Below, piece after piece: positions 42,718 to 53,492 of a DNA stretch of 64,000 nucleotides. Position 1 is the stretch's first letter, and each line of letters begins with the position of its first letter. The translations under genes were made by a program, and so were the position numbers. This DNA comes from Rivibacter subsaxonicus (lineage in GTDB: Bacteria > Pseudomonadota > Gammaproteobacteria > Burkholderiales > Burkholderiaceae_C): contig NZ_SHKP01000004.1 in the NCBI RefSeq assembly GCF_004217215.1, positions 652,829-716,828 of the forward strand, written 5' to 3'. A model generated the notes under the pieces. It was not told where the DNA came from, ran no database searches, and worked only from the letters and a program-made list of their open reading frames with translations.

Positions 42718-45422
42718 CCGACGAGCGCCCCGACCCAGACGCACTGCTCGCACGCGTGCAGGCGCAGGAGGCCGATGCCAGGCGCGGACGGCTCAAGATC
42801 TTTTTCGGCGCATCGGCCGGCGTCGGCAAGACCTACGCGATGCTGTCGGCGGCGCGTGCGCTGCAGCCGCAGGGCGAGCAGGTGCTGGTCGGCCTGGTCG
42901 AGACCCACAAGCGGCGCGAGACCGAGGCGCTTGTGGCCGGGCTCGAAGTCTTGCCGCGCCGTGCACTGCCTTACCGCGAGCGCACGCTCGAGGAGTTCGA
43001 CCTCGACGCTGCGCTGGCCCGCAAGCCGGCGCTCATCCTGGTCGACGAGCTGGCGCACAGCAACGTCGCCGGCTCGCGCCACCCCAAGCGCTGGCAGGAC
43101 GTGCAGGAGCTGCTCGCGGCCGGCATCGATGTCTGGACAACGATGAACGTCCAGCACCTCGAGAGCCTCAACGACATCGTCAGCGGCATCACCGGCATCC
43201 GGGTCAACGAGACCGTGCCGGACCATGTCTTCGACGAGGCCGACGAGGTGGTCGTCGTCGACCTGCCGCCCGACGAACTGCTGCAGCGCCTCAAGGAGGG
43301 CAAGGTCTACCTGCCGCAGCAGGCCGAAAGCGCGGTTGCCAACTTCTTTCGCAAGGGCAACCTGCTGGCGCTGCGCGAGCTGGCGCTGCGCCGCACCGCC
43401 GACCGCGTCGACGACGAGATGCGCAGCTACCGCAGCGAGCGTTCCGTCAGCGCGGTCTGGCCGACGCGCGAGGCGCTGCTGGCCTGCATCGGCCCGGTGC
43501 GCGAGCAGGGCGAGAAGATCGTGCGCGCCAGCGCCAGGCTGGCCGGACAGCTCGACATCGAGTGGCATGTGGTGTTCGTCGAGACGCCCGCGCTGCAGCG
43601 CCTGCCGCAGCCCCGGCGCGACGCGATCCTGCGCGTGTTGCGGCTGGCCGAGGAACTGGGCGCCAGGACCGCCACGCTCTCGGGTGCCGATGTGGCGGCG
43701 CCGCTGGTGCGCTACGCGCGCCAGCACAACCTGGCGCGCGTGGTGATCGGTCGCAGCGCGCGCCGGCGCTGGCCCTGGCAGCCGACACTGGCCGAGCGCG
43801 TCGGTGAACTCGCTCCCGAGGTCGACGTGGTGCAGGTGGCGCTGGCGCCCGGCAGTGCCGCTGCCGATGCGGTCGAGGCGCCGCCGCGGGGAGGCGGCTT
43901 TCAGGCGCCTGCGATCGACTACCTCAAGAGCGCCGCCATCTGCGGCGTGGCGGCACTGGCCGCGACGCCGCTGCTGTCGCTGTTCGAGCTGGTCAACCTG
44001 GTGATGTTCTTCCTGCTCGCGGTGGTCATCGTCGCGCTGCGCTACGGCCGCGGGCCGGCGGTGCTGGCGGCCTTTCTCAGTGTGGCGGTGTTCGACTTCT
44101 TCTTCGTGCCGCCGCGCTTCTCGTTCGCCGTCAGCGACGTGCAGTACTTGCTGACCTTTGCGGTGATGCTGCTGGTGGCGCTGGTGATCGGCCAGACCAC
44201 CGCCGGCCTGACCTACCAGGCCCGGGTCGCGAGCCGGCGCGAGGCGCGCGCGCAGGCGCTCTACGAGATGTCGCGCGAGCTCACGGCCGCGCTGATGCCG
44301 GAGCAGGTGGCGGCGGTCGCCGGCCGCTTTCTCGAGGCGGAGTTCGAGGCCGCCGGCGCGCTGCTGCTGATGAACGAGGCCGACCGCCTCGATGCGCCAC
44401 TGCGCTTTGGCGCCGGCCCCGAGGTGGCGCTGGACCTGGAGATCGCCCGCTGGTGCCTCGACCGCGGCGAGCCGGCCGGCCCCGGAACCGGCACGCTGCC
44501 GGCCAGCGCGGTGCTGTACCTGCCGCTGCAGGCGCCGATGCGGGTGCGCGGCGTGCTGGCGCTGCAGCCGCGGCGGCGCGCCGACCGGTTGCTGATCCCC
44601 GAGCAGCGCCAGCTGCTCGAGACCTGCGCCTCGCTGCTGGCGATCAGCATCGAGCGCCTGCACTATGTGGAGGTGGCCTCGCGCACCTCGCTGCAGATGG
44701 AAGGCGAGCGCCTGCGCAACTCGCTGCTGGCCGCGCTCTCGCACGACCTGCGCACGCCGCTCACGTCCATCGTCGGCCTTGCCGAGACGCTGCAGGGCTC
44801 GAGCCCGCCGCTGGCCGGCGCCCAGCGCGAGATGGCGCAGGGCCTGGCCGCCGGCGCGCGCCAGATGCACGCGCTGGTCCACAACCTGCTCGACATGGCA
44901 CGCCTCCAGGGCGGCGCCGTGCGGCTCAAGCGGGCCTGGATGCCGATCGAGGAAGTGATCGGCAGCGCGATCCGCTCGCTGGCGCCGGTGCTCGATGGTC
45001 GTCGCGTCGAGGTGCGGCTGGCCGAGGCCTTGCCGCTGGTCGAGATCGACGCGTTGCTGATCGAGCGGGTGATCGCCAACCTGCTCGAGAACGCCGTCAA
45101 GTACACGCCGGACGGCAGCCCGATCGAGATCGAGGCCGCGCTGGAGCAAGGCGGCGCGCGGCTGCGTCTGGACGTGCGCGACCACGGCCCCGGACTGCCA
45201 CCCGGCAAGGAGCGCGCGATCTTCGAGGCTTTCACGCGCGGTGCCAGCGAAGCCGCGGCGCCCGGCGTCGGCCTCGGGCTGTCGATCGCGCGGACCATCG
45301 TCGAGGCCCATGACGGCCGGCTCGAGGGCCGCAGTTGCGAGCAAGGCGGCGCGCTGTTCAGCCTGTGGCTGCCGCTGGGTGTCGCGCCCGCCGCATGGCC
45401 CGAGGCACACTCGATCTCATGA
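42708..45422 (+). CDS. kdpD: Sensor histidine kinase KdpD
   Basis: The 904-aa kinase has an N-terminal KdpD domain with Walker A GASAGVGKTYAML, then a Usp-like domain (residues about 250-370). Four closely spaced membrane helices lie near residues 400-500 (DYLKSAAICGVAALAATPLLS on), with a GAF region after them. HisKA carries the phospho-His in ALSHDLRTPLTSIVG, and HATPase_c carries NLLENAVKYTPDG and VGLGLSIARTIV. It senses K+ limitation and phosphorylates KdpE. The start at 42708 overlaps corA; a GTG at 42714 is an alternative. Confidence 0.97.
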   Translation: MAVTDERPDPDALLARVQAQEADARRGRLKIFFGASAGVGKTYAMLSAARALQPQGEQVLVGLVETHKRRETEALVAGLEVLPRRALPYRERTLEEFDLDAALARKPALILVDELAHSNVAGSRHPKRWQDVQELLAAGIDVWTTMNVQHLESLNDIVSGITGIRVNETVPDHVFDEADEVVVVDLPPDELLQRLKEGKVYLPQQAESAVANFFRKGNLLALRELALRRTADRVDDEMRSYRSERSVSAVWPTREALLACIGPVREQGEKIVRASARLAGQLDIEWHVVFVETPALQRLPQPRRDAILRVLRLAEELGARTATLSGADVAAPLVRYARQHNLARVVIGRSARRRWPWQPTLAERVGELAPEVDVVQVALAPGSAAADAVEAPPRGGGFQAPAIDYLKSAAICGVAALAATPLLSLFELVNLVMFFLLAVVIVALRYGRGPAVLAAFLSVAVFDFFFVPPRFSFAVSDVQYLLTFAVMLLVALVIGQTTAGLTYQARVASRREARAQALYEMSRELTAALMPEQVAAVAGRFLEAEFEAAGALLLMNEADRLDAPLRFGAGPEVALDLEIARWCLDRGEPAGPGTGTLPASAVLYLPLQAPMRVRGVLALQPRRRADRLLIPEQRQLLETCASLLAISIERLHYVEVASRTSLQMEGERLRNSLLAALSHDLRTPLTSIVGLAETLQGSSPPLAGAQREMAQGLAAGARQMHALVHNLLDMARLQGGAVRLKRAWMPIEEVIGSAIRSLAPVLDGRRVEVRLAEALPLVEIDALLIERVIANLLENAVKYTPDGSPIEIEAALEQGGARLRLDVRDHGPGLPPGKERAIFEAFTRGASEAAAPGVGLGLSIARTIVEAHDGRLEGRSCEQGGALFSLWLPLGVAPAAWPEAHSIS

Positions 45423-46132
45423 GCGAGGCCAAGCCCACCGCGCTGATCGTCGAGGACGACGAGCAGATCCGCCGCTTCGTGCGCCTGGCGCTCGAAGCCG
45501 AGGGCTGGCAGGTGGCCGAGGCCGCCACGCGCGCGCGCGGTCTGATCGAGGCTGGTACCCGGCGGCCCGACCTGGTGGTGCTCGATCTCGGCCTGCCCGA
45601 TGGCGACGGCCTCGGCCTGATCACCGAACTGCGCGGCTGGAGCAGCGTGCCGGTGCTCGTGCTCTCGGCGCGCGAGCGCGAGGAGGACAAGGTCGCCGCG
45701 CTCGACGCCGGTGCCGACGACTACCTCTCCAAGCCCTTTGGCGTTGCCGAGTTGCTGGCGCGCAGTCGCGCGCAACTACGGCGGCGGCGCTCAGGAGCGA
45801 GCGACGAAGCCTCGGCGCTGGTGCGCTTCGGCGAGGTGCAGGTCGATCTCGCCGCGCGCCGCATCACGCGCGGCGATGGCGGCGAGGAGGTGCATCTCAC
45901 ACCCACCGAGTACCGCCTGCTCGGCGTGCTGATCGCCAACGCCGGCCGCGTCGTGACCCAGCGCCAGCTGCTGCGCGAGGTCTGGGGCAAGGCCTACGAG
46001 GACCAGGGCCACTACGTGCGCATCGTCGTCGCCCACCTGCGGCGCAAGCTCGAGGTCGATGCGGCGCAACCGCGCCACCTGCTGACCGAGCTGGGCGTGG
46101 GCTATCGGCTGCTGCTGGACGAGGCAAGCTGA
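45419..46132 (+). CDS. kdpE: Response regulator KdpE
   Basis: The 237-aa OmpR-type regulator has the acidic pair VEDDEQIR, the phospho-acceptor Asp in LVVLDLGLPDGDG, Lys in YLSKPFGVAEL, and a winged-helix output with HLTPTEYRLLGVLIANAG and VVAHLRRKLE. The ATG overlaps the kdpD stop (ATGA). Phosphorylated KdpE activates the kdp promoter; candidate tandem repeats lie at 36937-36983. Confidence 0.97.
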   Translation: MSEAKPTALIVEDDEQIRRFVRLALEAEGWQVAEAATRARGLIEAGTRRPDLVVLDLGLPDGDGLGLITELRGWSSVPVLVLSAREREEDKVAALDAGADDYLSKPFGVAELLARSRAQLRRRRSGASDEASALVRFGEVQVDLAARRITRGDGGEEVHLTPTEYRLLGVLIANAGRVVTQRQLLREVWGKAYEDQGHYVRIVVAHLRRKLEVDAAQPRHLLTELGVGYRLLLDEAS

Positions 46133-46221
46133 GCGGCAAGACACACCGGCGTTGCCAGCCGTCTGCGGGGCTGCCACGAACAGCGGCGGCGATAGACTGC
46201 AGCAAGGACGAGGAGCCGCCG

Positions 46222-46800
46222 ATGCCGGACGAAAACGCCGTTGTCTACGACCGCCAGGCGGTGCTGCGCGACGGCACGCCGGTTCATGTGCGCGCCGCGC
46301 GCGCCGACGATGACCGGCGTGTGATTGCCGCTTTCGGCAAGCTCGAACGCGAGTCCGTCTACACGCGATTCTTCTCGTTCAAGGAGCAGCTCGCCGCGGC
46401 CGACCTCGAGCGCCTGCATGGCGGCGACGGCCGGCGCGGCGCGGCGATCGTGGTGACGCTGGCCGCCGACGAGGACACCGTCATCGCCGGCGCGAGCTAC
46501 GCCGTACACCCGGGGCCCGACGGCCTGGCCAGCGCGGAGGTGGCCTTCATGACCGAAGAGGACTACCAGGGCCAGGGCCTCGCCCGGCTGTTGCTCGATG
46601 CGCTGGCAGGCATCGCCCGCACGCACGGCATTGCCCGCCTCGACGCCGAGGTGCTGGCCGGGAACCGCGCGATGCTCAGGGTGTTCGAGCGCAGCGGCCT
46701 GCCGATGCGCAGCTCGCGCGAGGACGGCGTGGTGCACGTCGATCTCGATTTGCGACCCGCCCCCGCCGGCCACGCTGTCGACGCCCCGGCACCACGCTGA
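46222..46800 (+). CDS. GNAT family N-acetyltransferase
   Basis: The 192-aa protein shows the GNAT fold: VHVRAARADDDRRVIAAFGKLE at the N-terminus, AEVAFMTEEDYQGQGLARLLLDALAGIAR with the acetyl-CoA loop (Q-x-x-G-x-A/G) near residue 115, and RAMLRVFERSGLPMRS. The start has GAGGAG upstream. It resembles the GNAT module that acetylates lysines in acyl-CoA-synthetase-type Pat proteins, here free-standing. The acceptor is unknown. Confidence 0.9.
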   Translation: MPDENAVVYDRQAVLRDGTPVHVRAARADDDRRVIAAFGKLERESVYTRFFSFKEQLAAADLERLHGGDGRRGAAIVVTLAADEDTVIAGASYAVHPGPDGLASAEVAFMTEEDYQGQGLARLLLDALAGIARTHGIARLDAEVLAGNRAMLRVFERSGLPMRSSREDGVVHVDLDLRPAPAGHAVDAPAPR

Positions 46801-46825
46801 CCGACAACAGGGAACGACGCACGCC

Positions 46826-47497
46826 ATGCCACAACAACCCCTCGATCTGCTCGACGAGAGCCGCATCCTCGACCCGATCGAGCGCAATTCGGAGATCCTG
46901 TTCGGGCTCTTCATGGTGCTGTCGTTCACCGGCACGCTGAGCGTGACTTCGGCGGGCCGTGCCGATGTGCGCACGATGCTGATCGCCGCGATCGCCTGCA
47001 ACGCGGCCTGGGGGTTTGTCGACGGTGTGATGCATGTGCTGCGAAAGCTGGTGGAGCGTGGCCGCCAGGCGTTGCTCGCGCGCAAGGTGCGCGAGGCCGA
47101 CCGCACGGAGGACGCCCATCGACTGATCGCTCACGCGCTCGGCCCGACCTCGGCCGCCTTTGGCGCCGGTGAACTCGAGCGCGTACGGCTGTGGATCGTC
47201 GCCCAACCACTACCGCGGGATGCCGATCGCGTGCGGCTGACCGGACGCGATCTGCTGGGCGCCGCGGGCATCTTCGCGCTGGTCTTCGCATCGACCTTCC
47301 CGGTGGTGCTGCCGTACATGTTCATCGCCGACCTGCAGACCGCCCATCGGCTCTCCGGGGCGATCGCGATCGCCCTGCTCTTCCTCTGCGGCAACCGCTG
47401 GGGCCACTACGCCGGCCTGAAGCCGTGGCGCACCGGCCTGGTGATGGTCTTGATGGGGGCGCTCATCATGGCGGTCATCATTGCGCTGGGCGGCTGA
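46826..47497 (+). CDS. VIT1/CCC1-like membrane protein
   Basis: The 223-aa protein has an N-terminal RILDPIERNSEILFGLFMVLSFTGTLSV, an acidic and membrane-embedded segment, then ACNAAWGFVDGVMHVL. A cytoplasmic insert (residues 72-135) separates it from three C-terminal helices with GAAGIFALVFASTFPVVLPY. The layout resembles the VIT1/CCC1 Fe2+/Mn2+ transporter fold, but weakly. The gene starts 25 bp after the GNAT gene and is probably co-transcribed. Ion specificity is not evident. Confidence 0.7.
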   Translation: MPQQPLDLLDESRILDPIERNSEILFGLFMVLSFTGTLSVTSAGRADVRTMLIAAIACNAAWGFVDGVMHVLRKLVERGRQALLARKVREADRTEDAHRLIAHALGPTSAAFGAGELERVRLWIVAQPLPRDADRVRLTGRDLLGAAGIFALVFASTFPVVLPYMFIADLQTAHRLSGAIAIALLFLCGNRWGHYAGLKPWRTGLVMVLMGALIMAVIIALGG

Positions 47498-47691
47498 AGG
47501 CCTTGGAATGACGTGATGGCTCGGCTCGGACTGACAACGCCGATCTTGGTCGGGCCTCGCAAGCGAATCCAGGCTGTCGCCGCATCGCTCCACCCCAACT
47601 GCGCGCATAGTTCGACTCGGGACGAGCTTCCATACTGACGAGGTCCATCGTGCATGCAGCCACGTTCAGGTCAAGGTATTTCGAGGCAGGC

Positions 47692-48003
47692 ATGTCCGCG
47701 CCAGTCGATCTGGCGCTCGAGGCCGATCCAAACGGCCCCGACACACAGCAGGTTGATGAGTACCTGGGGGACGACGCCGTGTACACGCGGACCACTGCGG
47801 GCCAGCGAGAAGTTGTCTTCAATCAGCGGGCTTTGGCTCCGATAGCGCGCAGCCTCTTGCTACTGGTCAACGGCGAAACTCCGCTGAGACACCTGCTCGA
47901 CCTCCTGGACCAGCAAGATCAACGCATGGCGGAGCAGCTTCTCCGGTTGGTCGACGAAGGGCTTGTCGAGTTGCGTGGTCATCCCCGGCAGCGCGTTCGT
48001 TGA
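47692..48003 (+). CDS. Hypothetical winged-helix-like small protein
   Basis: I do not recognise a named family. From the ATG at 47692 (GAGG upstream) the product is 103 aa; a GTG at 47650 would add 14 residues. The second half, RSLLLLVNGETPLRHLLDLL then RMAEQLLRLVDEGLVEL, reads like a small winged helix seen in several betaproteobacterial response-regulator-associated proteins. GC is lower than in the flanking genes. It lies just before the lower-GC SulP gene and may have been acquired with it. Confidence 0.6.
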   Translation: MSAPVDLALEADPNGPDTQQVDEYLGDDAVYTRTTAGQREVVFNQRALAPIARSLLLLVNGETPLRHLLDLLDQQDQRMAEQLLRLVDEGLVELRGHPRQRVR

Positions 48004-48019
48004 ATCCGGCCACGGTGCC

Positions 48020-49846
<1,827 letters not shown>

Positions 49847-50377
49847 GCGGTGATGCAGCAGCTAGATCTTCCCGAGAGCCAGTCGACTATGTAGGTTGAC
49901 GGCTGGATGCTGGACCTCCCAGGTGGGTCGATCCGATGTGTTCCCTGCGCCTTCTCCTGCTCCGGCGCATTGATCAGATTCACCCTCGAACAGCTCCGCA
50001 CCCGCCGGCCGTGCCGCGTGATGCCGGCCACGCCGATGGCGGTTGCCAGATGCGTCTTGCCCGTGCGGCTGCGGCCCTTGCACTTCTTGACCTTGTCGAC
50101 CGCGGTCTTCATGCAGCCGTGGATCGGCGGTCAAGTGGCCTTGCAGCTGCGGACGTGCCAATCGACGTGTACGTCGCCCCGCATTCCAGGTCAGCCGACA
50201 AGGTCCCTCCCGCAGACAAACCGGGCGACGGACCGCAGCGGCAAGCTATCGAGCTCTACAGCTTGCTACCGGCGCGAGGTCGGCTCAGAGAGGCAGATCG
50301 ACGTTGTGCAGAGCTGCGCCCGCCCGTGGCGAGCAACGGCCACTTCTCGTGTGCGCGGGCGGGCGCAGGCTCGGCGC
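49847..50377. other. 531-bp gap holding an IS21 remnant and lower-GC sequence
   Basis: Apart from the istB fragment (49942-50076) I see no intact gene. Open frames in other phases show no family features. The stretch separates the acquired-looking SulP gene from ppk2 and probably marks an old insertion boundary. I could not identify intact terminal inverted repeats or a target-site duplication. Confidence 0.5.
49942..50076 (-). pseudogene. istB: Fragment of IS21-family istB (transposition ATPase)
   Basis: Minus-strand translation gives GRSRTGKTHLATAIGVAG then ITRHGRRVRSCSRVNLIN and EQEKAQG. This matches the Walker A region and the following strand of IstB helper ATPases of IS21 elements (usual pattern G-x-x-GTGKTHLATAIGVAGI, RVRF, VDLVNALEQEKAQG). 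Only about 45 codons are recognisable, with degraded residues such as SCSRVNLINAP and no continuation to Walker B. A stop and frame changes flank it. No istA was found. Confidence 0.75.
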
Positions 50378-51226
50378 TCAGAACGGCTCGGCAATGAAGC
50401 GCATCGCACGCTCGCCCTCGGGGTTGCTGCGCGGCGCCTTGCGCCTGGGCAGCACGATCTTCTCGCGCGGCGGCATCCTGTAGTCGATGCTGCCGAGGAT
50501 GTGGTGGATGATGTTCAGTCGCGCCCGCCGCTTGTCGTCGGAGTGCACCGCGAGCCACGGCGCCCATTCGCTGTCGCTGGCCTTGAACATGTCGTCGCGG
50601 GCGCGCGTGTAGTCGTCCCAGCGACCGTAGGACTTCAGGTCCATCGGCGACAGCTTCCAGAGCTTGCGGCCGTCCTCGATGCGGTCCTTGAGCCGGCGGG
50701 TCTGCTCCTCGGGGCCGACCTCGAGCCAGAACTTGAGCAGGATGACGCCCGACTTGACGATCGCCCGCTCCACCGGGGAGACGGTGTCGAGGAAGCCGCG
50801 GAGCTGCTCGTCGGTGCAGAAGCCCATGACCCGCTCGACGCCGGCGCGGTTGTACCAGCTGCGATCGAAGATCACGACCTCGCCGGCCGCCGGCAGGTGC
50901 CCGAGGTAGCGCTGGATGTACATCTGGCTCTTCTCGCGCTCGCTGGGGGCGGGCAGGGCCACGACGCGGAACACGCGCGGGCTGACCCGATCGGTCAGCG
51001 CCTTGATGGTGCCGCCCTTGCCGGCGCCATCGCGACCCTCGAACACGATGCAGACCTTGAGGCCCTTGTACAGGACCCACTCCTGCAGCTTGACGAGTTC
51101 GACGTGCAACTCCTTGAGTGCCTTGTCGTAGTCCCTGCGTGACAGTGGCTCACGCGCGGTGCCCGCAGTTGCGGCCACCGCGTCGGCTTCGACGCGCTCG
51201 CCCTTCTTGCGCTTGTCGGTCTTCAT
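50378..51226 (-). CDS. ppk2: Polyphosphate kinase 2
   Basis: The 282-aa protein has Walker A FEGRDGAGKGGTIKALTDR near residue 64, Walker B VVIFDRSWYNRAGVERVMGF, and the lid with EEQTRRLKDRIEDGRKLWKLSPMDL. This is the single-domain PPK2 layout (about 230-300 aa). It transfers phosphate between polyphosphate and nucleoside diphosphates or monophosphates. Class I is likely from length, but class is not proven. It follows the small gene at 51262-51597 and the SulP gene on the same strand. Confidence 0.95.
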   Translation of the reverse strand: MKTDKRKKGERVEADAVAATAGTAREPLSRRDYDKALKELHVELVKLQEWVLYKGLKVCIVFEGRDGAGKGGTIKALTDRVSPRVFRVVALPAPSEREKSQMYIQRYLGHLPAAGEVVIFDRSWYNRAGVERVMGFCTDEQLRGFLDTVSPVERAIVKSGVILLKFWLEVGPEEQTRRLKDRIEDGRKLWKLSPMDLKSYGRWDDYTRARDDMFKASDSEWAPWLAVHSDDKRRARLNIIHHILGSIDYRMPPREKIVLPRRKAPRSNPEGERAMRFIAEPF

Positions 51227-51261
51227 GGCTGTGTTCCTTCGTGTTGTCGAGCCGCGAGGGC

Positions 51262-51597
51262 TCAGGTTCTGGCTGATCCGCCCAGGCGGCCGCCGATGCG
51301 CTCGCGCAGCCGGTCCAGCGTGTCGCTGACCACGCGCAGCGCGTCCTCCTCGCCCAGCGCCACGACGGCCTTGGCCTGCGACGAGTAATGCATCATCAGC
51401 AGCGCGCGCAGCTTGGCGAAGGTCTCGGGCTTGTTCCTGCCGCAGACCGTGCTGTCGTTGTGCAGCACGCGCTCGACCACGCCGGGATCGAGCAGCTTCA
51501 CGTCGCACATCGTCGCCAGCTGGACGATCTGCAGATCGATCTCCTCGAAGTGCTTGGACCAGCGCTTCTCGATGTGATCGTGGCCTTCGTCGGACAT
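51262..51597 (-). CDS. Small hypothetical protein between ppk2 and sulP
   Basis: I do not recognise a domain. The 111-aa product (MSDEGHDHIEKRWSKHFEEI at the start) is predicted helical and soluble, with Cys at about 31 and 52 and a long amphipathic C-terminal helix (DALRVVSDTLDRLRERIG). GGAGCAAG precedes the ATG. It lies in one run with SulP and ppk2, with short gaps, so co-transcription is likely. A regulatory role for PPK2 or SulP is only a guess. Confidence 0.7.
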   Translation of the reverse strand: MSDEGHDHIEKRWSKHFEEIDLQIVQLATMCDVKLLDPGVVERVLHNDSTVCGRNKPETFAKLRALLMMHYSSQAKAVVALGEEDALRVVSDTLDRLRERIGGRLGGSART

Positions 51598-51657
51598 GGT
51601 GCTTGCTCCTTCGGGGTGGAGGGGCCCGCCGTCGCGGGCATCGGGAAGCGGGCGGCT

Positions 51658-53391
51658 TCAGAGTCCGCGCGCACGCAGGATCGTCGCGACCGAGGCATTG
51701 GCCTCGAACGAACCGAAATGGGCTTCGAGCCCGGCCGCGCGCAGATTGGCGCGGACCGGGCCATGGATGTCGGCCAGCATGAACTCGATGTTGCGCCGCG
51801 CCAGTTCGCCGCGCAGGTGCAGCAGGGTCTCGGCGCCGGCCAGGTCCACCACGCCACCGGTGGACAGGCTCCAGATCGCCAGCTTCACCGGTGCCGGCTC
51901 CTGCGCCAGCAGTTCGAGGAAGCGCTCGCGCTGGAACTCGCAGTTGAAGTAGAGCAGGGAGGCGTCGGGGCGGAACACGAAGACGCCGGCGATGCGCTCG
52001 TTCTCCGGATTGGCCTCGACGTCGCCGAACAGGTCGGTGCCGGGCACGCGCCCCAGCACCGCCACATGCGGCGTCGAGGCCCGGCGCAGCAGGATCACCA
52101 GCGAGATCAGCGCGCCGATCATCACGCCGCGCAGCAGGCCGGAGCCGAGCACGCCGGCGAGCGCGGCGACGGCGATCAGGAACTCGCCGCGATCGACGCG
52201 CCACAGCCGCAGCATGTCCTCGAGCTTGAACAGCCCGGCCACCGCGACCAGCACGATCGCCGCCAGCACCGGCTGCGGCAGGTTGCGCAGCAGGTCCGAG
52301 AAGAACAGCACCACGACCAGCACGATCAGCGCCGCGACCAGGCCCGACAGCGGCGTGCGCGCGCCGCCGCTCTCGTTGACCAGCGACTGCGACATGCCGC
52401 CCGCGACCGCAAAGCCCTGGCCGAGCCCGGCGCCGAGGTTGGCCGCGGCCAGGCCGAGGAACTCCTGGTTGGCGTCGAGCCGGTAGCCATGCTTGAGCGC
52501 GAAGGTGCGGCCGATGGCGACGGTCTCGACCGCCGCGAGCATGAAGCAGGCGACGGCCAGCGGCAGCAGCTCGTTGAGGTCGCTCCAGTGCACCGCCGGC
52601 AGCCCGATCGGCGGCAGGCCCTGCGGGATCGCGCCGAGCAGCTTGACGCCGTGCGCGCCGGCGTCGATCAGGCCGGCCGCGACCACGCCGGCCACCACCA
52701 CCACCAGCGCCACCGGCCGGTTGGGCAGCCAGCGCTTGCCGGCCAGCAGCAGGGCCAGGGCCGCCACCCCCATCGCCAGCGCGGTGGGATTGGTCTGTCC
52801 CAGGTGCGAGAAGAAGCTGCCGATGCGCTCCCAGAAGCTGCCATGCCCGCCGCCGAAGCCGAACAGCTTCGGCAACTGGGTGCTGGCGATGAAGAGCGCG
52901 ACGCCGGTCTTGAAGCCGATCATCACCGTCTCGGAGATGAAGTTCACCAGCGCACCGGCGCGCACCCACCAGGCCAGGAAGGCGAGCAGCGCGACGATCA
53001 GCGCGGTGGCGGCGGCCAGCGCGCCAAAGCGCGAGGCGTCGCCCTCGGCCAGGGTGCCGAGGGAGGTGCCGACCAGGATCGAGATCGCCGACGTGACGGT
53101 GATCGCGGTGTGGCGCGAGCCGCAGAACAGCCAGAACAGCAGGCCCGAGAACAGGCAGGCATAGAGGCCGGCTTCGGGTGGCAGGTTGGCCAGCGAGGCG
53201 TCGCCCAGGCCGGCCGGCAGCAGGTAGGCGGCCAGCGTGATGCCGGCCACCAGGTCCGCGCGCACCGAGCCGGCCGGCATGGCCGGCAGCCAGCCGGCAA
53301 CCGGCAACCAGCGTGCCAGGCCGGAGGTGGCCGTCGCGGCGGGTGCTGCCGTCGACTCTGAAGGTGCTTCGGGGCGCAGGCCGGAGTTCAG
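51658..53391 (-). CDS. SulP family anion transporter with STAS domain (second copy)
   Basis: The frame has no ATG or GTG upstream of the first helix. A CTG at 53391 has AAGGAG seven bases upstream and gives 577 aa; a TTG at 53307 would give 549 aa but has no ribosome site. Conserved parts are GITLAAYLLPAGLGDASLANLPPEAGLYA, FISETVMIGFKTGVAL, and a STAS domain with STGGVVDLAGAETLLHLRGELARR. SulP members in ppk2 neighbourhoods may move sulfate or bicarbonate. It is only distantly similar to the copy at 48020-49846. Confidence 0.88.
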   Translation of the reverse strand: MNSGLRPEAPSESTAAPAATATSGLARWLPVAGWLPAMPAGSVRADLVAGITLAAYLLPAGLGDASLANLPPEAGLYACLFSGLLFWLFCGSRHTAITVTSAISILVGTSLGTLAEGDASRFGALAAATALIVALLAFLAWWVRAGALVNFISETVMIGFKTGVALFIASTQLPKLFGFGGGHGSFWERIGSFFSHLGQTNPTALAMGVAALALLLAGKRWLPNRPVALVVVVAGVVAAGLIDAGAHGVKLLGAIPQGLPPIGLPAVHWSDLNELLPLAVACFMLAAVETVAIGRTFALKHGYRLDANQEFLGLAAANLGAGLGQGFAVAGGMSQSLVNESGGARTPLSGLVAALIVLVVVLFFSDLLRNLPQPVLAAIVLVAVAGLFKLEDMLRLWRVDRGEFLIAVAALAGVLGSGLLRGVMIGALISLVILLRRASTPHVAVLGRVPGTDLFGDVEANPENERIAGVFVFRPDASLLYFNCEFQRERFLELLAQEPAPVKLAIWSLSTGGVVDLAGAETLLHLRGELARRNIEFMLADIHGPVRANLRAAGLEAHFGSFEANASVATILRARGL

Positions 53392-53492
53392 GCTTGTTCT
53401 CCTTGCGTCGTGGGCCGATTCTGATGGGGGTCAGGATCGATCACCTTGTGACAGCGCAAACATGCCTGCTTCGCGCCGAAGCGGTGGCGGGG

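Noticed and set aside
50113-50377. Possible intact IS21 element or istA upstream of the istB fragment
   Set aside because: No istA-like integrase frame, no continuation of istB beyond about 45 codons and no terminal repeats could be seen.
50378-52969. 863-codon minus-strand frame joining sulP region and ppk2
   Set aside because: Only 50378-51226 encodes PPK2. The upstream part is a shadow of the second SulP gene in another frame.
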